From positions 1 through 6,005 of the forward strand of contig JABJCF010000372.1 in assembly GCA_018665625.1 (NCBI GenBank): 6,005 nucleotides of DNA. Direction: 5' to 3'. The DNA is from Nitrospina sp. (GTDB taxonomy: Bacteria > Nitrospinota > Nitrospinia > Nitrospinales > VA-1). The translations under genes and the position numbers were made by a program. Under the pieces are notes generated by a model, which searched no databases, had not been told where the DNA came from, and was given only the letters and a program-made list of their open reading frames with translations. This document shows positions 1 to 6,005 of this stretch, piece after piece; the first letter of the stretch is position 1, and each line of letters opens with the position of its first letter.

Positions 1-1
1 A

Positions 2-199
2 ATTGAAAAGAACATTGGAATAAAAGCCAAACTAAATATGATGCCAATGCAGAACGGTGATGTTAAAAAATCTCATGCAGAAATTAACGATTTAAATCAG
101 GATTTTGATTACGCGCCACAATGGAATATTCAAAGAGGGGTGAAAAATTTTGTCGACTGGTATCTGGAGTACTACAAAATTGACCGACCTACTTCATAA
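2..199 (+). CDS. UDP-glucuronate 4-epimerase-like protein, C-terminal fragment (5' end outside window)
   Basis: This is an open frame from the window edge to TAA at 197-199, giving the last 65 residues of a protein whose N-terminus lies upstream. The fragment has the C-terminal signature of short-chain dehydrogenase/reductase sugar-nucleotide epimerases of the CapI/LspL/Uge group: a NMMPMQNGDV segment (usually NMxPMQPGDV), then a HAEINDL stretch matching the usual TYADxxDL, then a GV-NFVDWYLEYY tail. Family members interconvert UDP-glucuronate and UDP-galacturonate in the cytoplasm with bound NAD. The usual proline after MQ is asparagine here. The Rossmann motif and catalytic Ser/Tyr/Lys are outside the window, so a related epimerase such as a UDP-GlcNAc 4-epimerase is possible. 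It is on the same strand as the next two sugar genes, but 286 nt and a candidate promoter separate it from them. No clear intrinsic terminator follows it. Confidence 0.85.
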   Translation: MEKNIGIKAKLNMMPMQNGDVKKSHAEINDLNQDFDYAPQWNIQRGVKNFVDWYLEYYKIDRPTS

Positions 200-313
200 C
201 TATAAAATAACACCCGCTTTCCCAAAACATTTTAGAACCAATTTTCCAATAAAAATCCACCCTCCTATAAACTGGATTCGATCTTCCTAACCCGCAAATA
301 ATTCTTTTTAATA

Positions 314-342
314 TTGTTCACTTTTTTTATTTGATATATAAT
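314..342 (+). promoter_or_regulatory. Candidate sigma70-type promoter for the dehydratase-guanylyltransferase genes
   Basis: TTGTTC at 314-319 and a perfect TATAAT at 337-342 are separated by 17 bases, the optimal spacing. The -35 hexamer matches the TTGACA consensus only at TTG, while the -10 is exact. Transcription would start near 349, giving an untranslated leader of about 135 nt before the ATG at 486 that contains the hairpin at 409-469. The area is very AT-rich, so TATAAT-like strings arise easily by chance; the 17-base spacing and position favour a real promoter. Confidence 0.5.
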
Positions 343-408
343 TTTTATTTTCTAAGTGAAACTCTTCTCCCATAAAAAGCGCATACATCTTTAACAACTT
401 TCCCTATT

Positions 409-469
409 AATTGGAGCAAGCAATTCAAACTAAAGTCTGGCCCGATGGTCCTGTTTGTTGCTCCTAATT
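409..469 (+). promoter_or_regulatory. Structured mRNA leader: long imperfect hairpin upstream of the dehydratase gene
   Basis: The sequence can fold into one nested stem. The outer arms AATTGGAGCAA (409-419) and TTGCTCCTAATT (458-469) pair over 11 positions with one bulged T (465). After a 6-nt bulge (420-425), CAAAC (426-430) pairs with GTTTG (453-457). After an internal loop, GGCC (439-442) pairs with GGTC (447-450), with one G-U pair, around a CGAT tetraloop. That makes 20 nested pairs in 61 nt. No T-run follows, so it is not a standard terminator. It ends 16 nt before the ATG at 486, so it could affect translation, transcript stability or antitermination. I do not recognise it as a known riboswitch. 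Pairing was done by hand and no folding energy was computed. Confidence 0.5.
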
Positions 470-485
470 GTTCTAAAATAATTCC

Positions 486-2363
486 ATGAGTCCACTTGAA
501 TCCACCATGAAACGATCGTTCTATTCCCCAAAGAAATTATTACTTCTGGCATACGACATGCTTTTGTCTACCGGATCAATGATCGCAGCTGCTTTAATTC
601 GATTTGATGGTGTTATTCCCCCTGAATTGGAGACCCTTTTTATACAGCAGTTTTTACCTATCGCAATCAGCATCAGGGGCATTACTTTCGTTTATTTCGG
701 ACTTTACTCAGGGCTATGGAGGTATTCCAGTGTCAAAGATTTAGTCCAAATTATTAAAGCTATTTCCATAAGTTCTCTCATTATATTTTTGATGAGCTTT
801 TTAACAAATATCAACGAGAACATGCCTCAATCAATTTTGGCTATTGATTTTTTTATTCTGATGTCTTTAATAAGCTTGGCAAGGCTCGCCTGGCGATTTA
901 TATGGGAAAGTAAGAGCATTAAATCAACAGGTGAAAATGCAAGCATCAAAGTGATAATTCTTGGGGCAAACGCAACAGGAATTCAACTCATCAAACATCT
1001 AAACCACAATTTCCCGCATTATCACATTCAAGGTTTTATCGACATTGATATGGATAAGATAAATCACACCATTTCCGGGGTACCCGTCTTGGGAAATATA
1101 GAAGACCTGGAATTCACCGCCAAGAAAATCGAAACCAATCAAGTTTTAATTGCAGACCCCAGTTTGTCTTTGGAAACTCTGAACGGCATTTTTAATACCT
1201 GCAAAAAGATAGGGGTTAAATATAAAAAAGTGGTGTCCGTCTTTGATATTTCTTCAAAGGAATTTCATATAACTAAAATCAGTCACTTCCAGACTGGCGA
1301 CTTACTGGGGAGAGACCCTGTTCCACTAGACTTGGCATCCATGAAAAATATGATCCGCGATAAAAGAATTCTGGTAACGGGGGCCGGGGGGTCAATTGGA
1401 TCAGAACTTTGCTATCAAATTAATAGTTTTGACCCTTCCAACCTTATCATGATTGATATCGGTGAAAATTACCTTTACGAGTTGGAAACAAAACTACGCA
1501 CCCAAAACTCTAAATCAGAAAACCACTTCCTTCTTTGTTCTATAATAAACGAAGAAAAGATGGAGTCCATCTTTGAAGAGTTCAAACCTCAACTGGTGTT
1601 TCATGCAGCCGCCCACAAACATGTTCCATTGATGGAGAAAAGCATAGACACCGCCATCATCAATAACGTTCAGGGAACTATAAATCTGCTCAACCTGTCA
1701 AAAAAGCATGAGGCTGAAAAATTTGTTCTGGTGTCTACAGATAAAGTCGTCAATCCCTCATCTATCATGGGCATGACAAAACACGTCGCAGAAAAATATG
1801 TACAACACATGGCTGGCTGTTCCCAAACCCAGTTTATATGTGTTCGGTTTGGAAATGTACTGGGGAGTAATGGTAGTGTAGCACCATTATTTTGGAAACA
1901 AATATTGGAGGGAGGACCGGTTACCATCACAGACCCCCGGATGGAAAGGTTTTTCATGCTAATCTCTGAAGCGGCTCAACTTATTCTGCAATCAACCGTT
2001 CTAGGAAAAGGCGGCGAGGTTTTTATGCTGGAAATGGGAAAGCCTGTAAAAATTATTGATCTAGCTAAAAAAATGATTAACTTGGCAGGCTATACACCCG
2101 AAGTAGATATTAAAATAGAAATTCTTGGCTCGCGACGAGGAGAAAAATTGACCGAGGAAATCATTGATATTGATGAAACCTTTTTACCTTCCTCACACGA
2201 AAAAATTAAAATTCTTAAATCAAATAATCCACCGCCCGCAAATTTACCTGAACTGGTGGATGCCTTAGTTCAAAATGCGCATCATATGACCCAGGAAGAA
2301 CTGAGGCGCGAATTAGGTATAATGATTACCAATTTGCGAACCAGCGAAAAATCTCTTTCATAA
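486..2363 (+). CDS. wbpM: UDP-N-acetylglucosamine 4,6-dehydratase, membrane-anchored (WbpM/CapD/PglF type)
   Basis: It dehydrates UDP-GlcNAc to the UDP-4-keto-6-deoxy sugar, the precursor of QuiNAc, FucNAc and diamino sugars of O-antigens, capsules and glycoproteins. The 625 residues are full length for the large family type. Four membrane segments lie near residues 18-38, 52-72, 92-107 and 117-135. A first Rossmann motif is at 160-165 (GANATG) and the catalytic-domain motif TGAGGSIG at 298-305. HAAAHKHVPLME is at 373-384, STDK at 417-420, MGMTK at 428-432, VRFGNVLGSNGSV at 453-465 and DPRMERFFM at 483-491. Met428 replaces the usual catalytic Tyr, as is normal in the large WbpM-like enzymes, and Lys432 is kept. 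The start is uncertain: neither ATG 486 nor the in-frame ATG 507 (residue 8, MKRSFYSPKK) has a clear Shine-Dalgarno, and an in-frame stop at 474-476 bars a longer form. The guanylyltransferase gene follows after 43 nt, probably cotranscribed. The reaction is confident; the final sugar cannot be told from this gene. Confidence 0.93.
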   Translation: MSPLESTMKRSFYSPKKLLLLAYDMLLSTGSMIAAALIRFDGVIPPELETLFIQQFLPIAISIRGITFVYFGLYSGLWRYSSVKDLVQIIKAISISSLIIFLMSFLTNINENMPQSILAIDFFILMSLISLARLAWRFIWESKSIKSTGENASIKVIILGANATGIQLIKHLNHNFPHYHIQGFIDIDMDKINHTISGVPVLGNIEDLEFTAKKIETNQVLIADPSLSLETLNGIFNTCKKIGVKYKKVVSVFDISSKEFHITKISHFQTGDLLGRDPVPLDLASMKNMIRDKRILVTGAGGSIGSELCYQINSFDPSNLIMIDIGENYLYELETKLRTQNSKSENHFLLCSIINEEKMESIFEEFKPQLVFHAAAHKHVPLMEKSIDTAIINNVQGTINLLNLSKKHEAEKFVLVSTDKVVNPSSIMGMTKHVAEKYVQHMAGCSQTQFICVRFGNVLGSNGSVAPLFWKQILEGGPVTITDPRMERFFMLISEAAQLILQSTVLGKGGEVFMLEMGKPVKIIDLAKKMINLAGYTPEVDIKIEILGSRRGEKLTEEIIDIDETFLPSSHEKIKILKSNNPPPANLPELVDALVQNAHHMTQEELRRELGIMITNLRTSEKSLS

Positions 2364-2394
2364 AAGAGAAATTTCAGTCATCTAACAATTAGAT
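2352..2394 (+). repeat. Two short inverted repeats between the dehydratase and guanylyltransferase genes
   Basis: TCTCTTT (2352-2358) and AAAGAGA (2363-2369) form a perfect 7-bp stem with a 4-nt loop, and the dehydratase stop codon (2361-2363) lies in the loop and at the edge of the stem. Ten bases later ATCTAA (2380-2385) and TTAGAT (2389-2394) form a 6-bp stem with a CAA loop, ending 12 nt before the ATG at 2407. Neither is followed by a T-run on the + strand, so strong termination is unlikely. On the - strand the first stem is followed by five Ts. The stems are AT-rich and may be chance or act as weak mRNA-stability elements. Confidence 0.35.
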
Positions 2395-2406
2395 AACAAA
2401 AACTAT

Positions 2407-3837
2407 ATGTATGGAATAATTTTGGCAGGTGGCAGTGGCACCCGATTTTGGCCCGTTAGCCGTGAACAAAGCCCAAAACAACTGCAAAAAATTGTTGGCT
2501 CCGAAACTATGGTACAGAGCACTGTGCGGCGATTGTTACCTTTGATTCCCATTGAAAAATTATATCTGGGAACCAACCATCAGCAAGCAATCGAAACACT
2601 TCGCCAATTAGAAACCTTCGGATTTTCTGGCAATCACATCATTGCAGAGCCCTGCAACAGAAACACCGCCTTAGCCATCGGTTTGATGGCAAAAGTTCTG
2701 GTAGATAAAGACCCCGATGCTGTTATGAGTGTTTTTCCTGCCGATCATGTTATCACTGACTCGGAAAGTTTTATTAAAGTACTCCAAAAAGCAGAAACCC
2801 TGGCGCAGAAGGGTTTCCTGGTTACCCTAGGCATCCCTCCCACACGACCCGAAACGGGCTTTGGTTACTTGCAACAAGGTTCCAAAATAGAGGGTTATGA
2901 AGGGGTCTGCCATGTAAAACAGTTTGTAGAAAAACCCGATCTTAATACGGCAAAACTATATCTAGAAGAGGGAAATTACTTTTGGAATTGTGGTGTCTTT
3001 GTATGGAAGGCTACAACCCTCCTTGAGGAATTACAGCAATATGCTGGAAATATTTATTCACAACTTGAAAATATTTCAGGCTGCCTACAGAATTCAAAAG
3101 GGAATAACACTTACCTGGAGCTAAGTGAAAAAGGTCAGGGTCTATTTTCTTCCTTACCCAGCATTTCCATCGACTATGCGGTCATGGAAAAATCCTCAAA
3201 AGTAGTCTTAATACCCGCAGACATTGGCTGGAACGATGTCGGTGCCTGGAATGCTCTTGATGATGTTTCGGAGAAGGACTCATCAGGAAATATTATCAAT
3301 GGAAATGTTCAGGCTCTGGATTGTCAAAACTCAATTATCCAAGGGGAAAATAGACTCATTGCTGTATTAGGATTAAAAAACACGGTAGTTGTCGACAGCC
3401 CCGATGCCCTTTTAGTTTGCGCTAAAGAACGTTCTCAGGATGTTAAAAAACTAGTGGAGGCTCTCAATGAAAACGACCGCCCTGAAGGGAAATTACCCGC
3501 CACTGTAAAAAGACCCTGGGGATCTTACACCGTATTAGATTCAGGCCCTGGCTATTTATTGAAGAGAATTGATGTTTTGCCTGGAGAAATACTCAGCCTG
3601 CAATCTCACCAGCATCGCAGCGAACATTGGACGGTCGCCTCAGGTACAGCGGATGTAGTTTTAGATGAAGAAACCTTTCAACTAAAAGTAAATGACTCTA
3701 TTACGATACCCAAAAGTTCCAAGCACAGACTTGGGAACCCCTCCTCCGAGTTACTGATAATTTTTGAAGTGCAATTTGGTAAAATATTAGACGAGGCCGA
3801 CATCTCACGCTATGAGGATCGTTACGGTCGTTGCTAA
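2407..3837 (+). CDS. manC: Bifunctional mannose-1-phosphate guanylyltransferase / mannose-6-phosphate isomerase (AlgA/ManC family)
   Basis: It makes GDP-mannose from mannose-1-phosphate and GTP, and probably also interconverts fructose-6-phosphate and mannose-6-phosphate, in the cytoplasm. The 476 residues match the usual AlgA/ManC length of about 480. The N-terminal nucleotidyltransferase domain (about 1-285) has GGSGTRFWP at 8-16, PKQ at 23-25, EPCNRNTA at 81-88, FPADH at 110-114, ETGFGY at 149-154, FVEKPD at 173-178, SIDYAVMEK at 254-262 and GWNDVGAW at 274-281. The C-terminal type II isomerase cupin opens with VKRPWGSY (367-374). It carries QSHQHRSEHW (399-408), with likely metal ligands His401 and His403, then HRLGN (440-444), EVQFG (454-458) and a RYEDRYGR tail (468-475). 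All key motifs are intact. ATG 2407 is chosen because the family starts directly with MY-IILAGG, although no clear Shine-Dalgarno precedes it. The AlgA-type function is well supported. The symbol manC is by family; algA would be equally defensible. No phosphomannomutase gene is in the window. Confidence 0.95.
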   Translation: MYGIILAGGSGTRFWPVSREQSPKQLQKIVGSETMVQSTVRRLLPLIPIEKLYLGTNHQQAIETLRQLETFGFSGNHIIAEPCNRNTALAIGLMAKVLVDKDPDAVMSVFPADHVITDSESFIKVLQKAETLAQKGFLVTLGIPPTRPETGFGYLQQGSKIEGYEGVCHVKQFVEKPDLNTAKLYLEEGNYFWNCGVFVWKATTLLEELQQYAGNIYSQLENISGCLQNSKGNNTYLELSEKGQGLFSSLPSISIDYAVMEKSSKVVLIPADIGWNDVGAWNALDDVSEKDSSGNIINGNVQALDCQNSIIQGENRLIAVLGLKNTVVVDSPDALLVCAKERSQDVKKLVEALNENDRPEGKLPATVKRPWGSYTVLDSGPGYLLKRIDVLPGEILSLQSHQHRSEHWTVASGTADVVLDEETFQLKVNDSITIPKSSKHRLGNPSSELLIIFEVQFGKILDEADISRYEDRYGRC

Positions 3838-3839
3838 TT

Positions 3840-3861
3840 GGGTCCATTTTTCAGGCCCTTT
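3840..3861 (+). terminator. Weak candidate terminator in the convergent gap
   Basis: GGGTC (3840-3844) can pair with GGCCC (3854-3858), including one G-U pair, around a 9-nt loop, followed only by TTT and then a C-run. It sits 2 nt after the guanylyltransferase stop codon in the 37-nt gap between convergent genes, where a terminator is expected. The short stem and poor T-tract make it weak, and no better candidate is visible for either strand in the gap. Confidence 0.2.
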
Positions 3862-3874
3862 CCCCCTAATTCCA

Positions 3875-5839
3875 TCAAGGAAAACGACTAAGAATATCCT
3901 CTTCTGAAAGTGGCTTTTTAACTTTCACAATTGCTCCAAACTGATCCGAAAACTCCAATTCAAGATATTCTTTTTCTTTTAATAAATCTCGTATTTCTTT
4001 AGGCGGACCGTTGTGTTCGAAATTAAGTTTTTTATCATAACTTTTGAAAACAAAATAGTTAGTCTGGGTATGCGCCAAACCTAATAGCCATCTTTTTGTT
4101 CCATCCCCCAACCCCTTAAAAGGAAGGTTCCTATTATAAAAAAGCTGGTTTGTGAATCCTTTTCCATGCAAACCATAGGGCCTAACCCACACAAAAAAGA
4201 TTTTCTTATTTTCAATATGATCATTGATGTATTGGCTAACTTTTGAAGGCGTAGGATCTGCGTAGCCTGAATAACCATTGAAACCGGCGGTAGGCTTATA
4301 AAAAGTGCCCTGGAAAAACAGGAGCGCAATAAACATAAAGGAAAAACAATAAATACTCATTGATGAGGAAGAGTTAAATTTTATTGCTTTAGCATTTTCA
4401 TTAAATTCAAATTTTGATCTAAAAAAATAAGCAAAATTTGCCAAGGGAAACAAAACCATAAAAGGAATTAGAAGAAGACCGTATCGAATATTTAGCGCTG
4501 GATACCATACTCCCATCGGAGAAATAGAAAAGACGAAAATTGAAATCAGAAGTGTGATTGTGAGTATTCTAAGTTTGTCGTCATATTTTCTATACAGAAT
4601 AAGGCCCACTACCCCAAGCACAATCAAACCTAAAACCATAAAGTTAAAAGGATGTGCACCATAAAATATTGTTTGGAAATCGTTTCCAGGGAGACCGGGG
4701 AAAAAAGCATCAAATTTTTTGGGATCGGGTGGGGAAAAAAGAGCGTACAGAGGAGCGGTTTCTTTAGACACTTGACGCGTGGCAGCATCTGTCCCCAATA
4801 CCAATCTCATATACAAAGGCGCTTGAAGGAGTTGCCAACTCCCAAGAAAAAACATATTTTTAAGCCCCACCTTTTTGAAAAGCAACACAAGTCCCAACAA
4901 GGCCATTAGATAAAAGGATTGGGGTTTTATGCTTATCATGCAAAAAAAGTTTATCCCCAAAACATGAGTGCCTTTCGTAATCTCTTTACTAGAGACTTTA
5001 TCTTGGATATCAACCACCAAACGGATGAAATAATAAAAACTGCTCATGGCTAAAGCGGTAACGGGAAGGTCCGTTTTGCCAAAAGCATGTATCGTCATTG
5101 TAATTATGGGGTGGTTTAGTAGAAGAAAAAAAAGCAGAAGCGTGGTGGCCAGCGTCATAAAAGATATTTTCTTACTAGCTTGATTTCCATGAGGTATGGA
5201 GTCGATATCTTTTCCTTGAAAAAGAAAAATATAAGTTTTTAAGGCATAAAAAATCAGCAAGAAAAAGAAAAAATAATAATAAATACTAAAAACTGCTTCA
5301 TTGAGAAGAAAAATATGTCCCCACATTTGGACAAATGCAAAACCTAATAAATAATGAGAATAAAACGCTTTTTGAGTCCACATAGATCCTGATTGAATGA
5401 TATCTATCAAGGCAGGCATTGATGATGACAGAACATCACTATTTAAAGGATGGACCTCTAAGAGATGAACTCCCATTTTTTTTAAAAGCGGCCAAAACAT
5501 GTAACTACCAATGATGATACTGCTAACCACGATACCCCAGGGCAAGAGGCTATTTCGCGAAACGGAGGGCAGCACTAATATAATTTCTGTGTTTGAGTTG
5601 ATATTTTGTTTTGTCAGGCTATTCACTCTAGACCTAACTAAACCAAAACCAAGGAGGGTTATAAAAATAAGTGTATAAAGATTAAGAAATCCAAAAATAC
5701 TTAAAACATAGGGATATATAATCAGTAAAAAAATAGCAAGGGGTAGCACATCACTGTTTTCCCGAAAAAAACATTTTCTTATTAAAAAAGCGGTATAGAT
5801 AACAACAAAGGTGCAAAAACAAAGAAAAAAAACTCTCAT
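3875..5839 (-). CDS. Large polytopic membrane protein of unknown family, possible GT-C-type glycosyltransferase
   Basis: I do not recognise a specific family. The 654-residue protein has about 13-15 hydrophobic segments, near 2-20, 31-50, 53-69, 98-117, 161-180, 182-208, 226-250, 257-277, 292-322 (two), 329-347, 396-416, 424-440, 451-473 and 494-512, and then a soluble C-terminal domain (about 515-654). Basic stretches at 21-26, 70-95, 323-328, 417-424 and 474-488 suggest those loops are cytoplasmic. That places the acidic-residue loop at 118-160 (Glu128, Asp135) and the C-terminal domain in the periplasm. This resembles GT-C enzymes, which use polyprenyl-phosphate sugars with an acidic catalytic loop, and the NIRYGLLLIPF segment (450-460) resembles their late Arg-Tyr helix. 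The putative catalytic loop follows segment 4 rather than segment 1, unlike canonical GT-C. A polymerase or other envelope protein is possible. It converges on the sugar genes and so is a separate transcript. ATG 5839 is supported by AGG 8 nt upstream. Its base composition looks more AT-rich than its neighbours, partly from its Phe/Ile/Leu/Lys content. Confidence 0.8.
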   Translation of the reverse strand: MRVFFLCFCTFVVIYTAFLIRKCFFRENSDVLPLAIFLLIIYPYVLSIFGFLNLYTLIFITLLGFGLVRSRVNSLTKQNINSNTEIILVLPSVSRNSLLPWGIVVSSIIIGSYMFWPLLKKMGVHLLEVHPLNSDVLSSSMPALIDIIQSGSMWTQKAFYSHYLLGFAFVQMWGHIFLLNEAVFSIYYYFFFFLLIFYALKTYIFLFQGKDIDSIPHGNQASKKISFMTLATTLLLFFLLLNHPIITMTIHAFGKTDLPVTALAMSSFYYFIRLVVDIQDKVSSKEITKGTHVLGINFFCMISIKPQSFYLMALLGLVLLFKKVGLKNMFFLGSWQLLQAPLYMRLVLGTDAATRQVSKETAPLYALFSPPDPKKFDAFFPGLPGNDFQTIFYGAHPFNFMVLGLIVLGVVGLILYRKYDDKLRILTITLLISIFVFSISPMGVWYPALNIRYGLLLIPFMVLFPLANFAYFFRSKFEFNENAKAIKFNSSSSMSIYCFSFMFIALLFFQGTFYKPTAGFNGYSGYADPTPSKVSQYINDHIENKKIFFVWVRPYGLHGKGFTNQLFYNRNLPFKGLGDGTKRWLLGLAHTQTNYFVFKSYDKKLNFEHNGPPKEIRDLLKEKEYLELEFSDQFGAIVKVKKPLSEEDILSRFP

Positions 5840-5847
5840 TGATCCAA

Positions 5848-5850
5848 CCT
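5848..5850 (-). promoter_or_regulatory. Ribosome binding site of the membrane-protein gene
   Basis: On the - strand AGG stands 8 nt before the ATG at 5837-5839, within the context AGGTTGGATCA-ATG. It supports this start over later in-frame Met codons. The two + strand genes have no comparable site. Confidence 0.5.
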
Positions 5851-6005
5851 ATGTTTGTAATTTTTCATCTATTAATGATATACCCTGGCTTAAAAGTTCT
5901 TACCTTAATTTCAATACACAATCGATTCCCTCACGCCGTAGCAGGAAGACAAAACACCTTAACATATTGTTTTTTAATGTTGTTACTGATTTTCATTTAA
6001 TATAT

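Noticed and set aside
200..308. Intrinsic terminator after the epimerase fragment
   Set aside because: I found no stem of useful length followed by a T-run in this stretch; the later T-rich run at 322-328 has no hairpin before it.
409..469. Cyclic-di-GMP-I (GEMM) riboswitch, suggested by CCGATGG and CTAAAG-like strings
   Set aside because: The conserved GGCAAACC and GGACGCAAAGCC blocks and the GNRA tetraloop-receptor arrangement are absent, and the single nested hairpin differs from the two-helix GEMM fold.
1670..1957. 95-codon open frame on the - strand inside the dehydratase gene
   Set aside because: It lies wholly antisense to a strongly conserved catalytic region, has no family resemblance and is best explained as a shadow of the real gene.
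4081..4329. 82-codon - strand frame inside the membrane-protein gene
   Set aside because: It is in another frame of a well-supported 654-codon gene, with no recognisable domain or ribosome site.
4652..4909. 85-codon + strand frame opposite the membrane-protein gene
   Set aside because: It is antisense to the real gene, Lys/Arg/Gly/Ser-rich low-information protein, with no homology I recognise.
5961..5985. AACAT...ATGTT inverted repeat near the right edge
   Set aside because: It is only a 5-bp AT-rich stem with an 11-nt loop, expected by chance in such sequence.
5851..6005. Partial gene or promoter at the right edge of the window
   Set aside because: All frames are broken by frequent stops, and no -35/-10 pair with proper spacing toward the membrane-protein gene was convincing.

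Overview
This AT-rich bacterial window is part of a surface-polysaccharide (O-antigen, capsule or exopolysaccharide) locus. It holds the 3' end of one nucleotide-sugar epimerase gene, two complete nucleotide-sugar genes on the + strand, and one large membrane-protein gene on the - strand that converges on them. The proteins point to a Gram-negative bacterium: a WbpM/CapD-type membrane dehydratase and an AlgA/ManC-type bifunctional enzyme. The overall character is like environmental proteobacterial or Nitrospinota-type genomes, but the sequence does not fix a taxon.

Layout. 2-199 (+) is the C-terminus of a UDP-glucuronate 4-epimerase-like protein. 200-485 has no convincing conventional gene; it holds a plausible sigma70-type promoter (314-342) and a 61-nt imperfect hairpin (409-469) in the leader of the next gene. 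486-2363 (+) encodes a full-length UDP-GlcNAc 4,6-dehydratase of the large membrane-anchored type. A 43-nt gap with two small inverted repeats follows. 2407-3837 (+) encodes mannose-1-phosphate guanylyltransferase/mannose-6-phosphate isomerase. A 37-nt convergent gap separates it from 3875-5839 (-), a 654-residue polytopic membrane protein of unknown family that looks like a GT-C-fold glycosyltransferase. 5840-6005 is the leader of that gene; I see no further gene there and no convincing promoter.

Working together. The epimerase interconverts UDP-GlcA and UDP-GalA. The dehydratase makes the 4-keto-6-deoxy precursor of amino sugars such as QuiNAc, FucNAc or bacillosamine derivatives. The guanylyltransferase supplies GDP-mannose. 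These would be donors for an envelope glycan, and the membrane protein could transfer a sugar from a lipid carrier on the periplasmic side (inference).

I found no mobile element, CRISPR array, tRNA or rRNA. The most interesting non-coding signal is the structured leader of the dehydratase gene, which also contains a 14-codon reading frame whose stop overlaps the dehydratase start.
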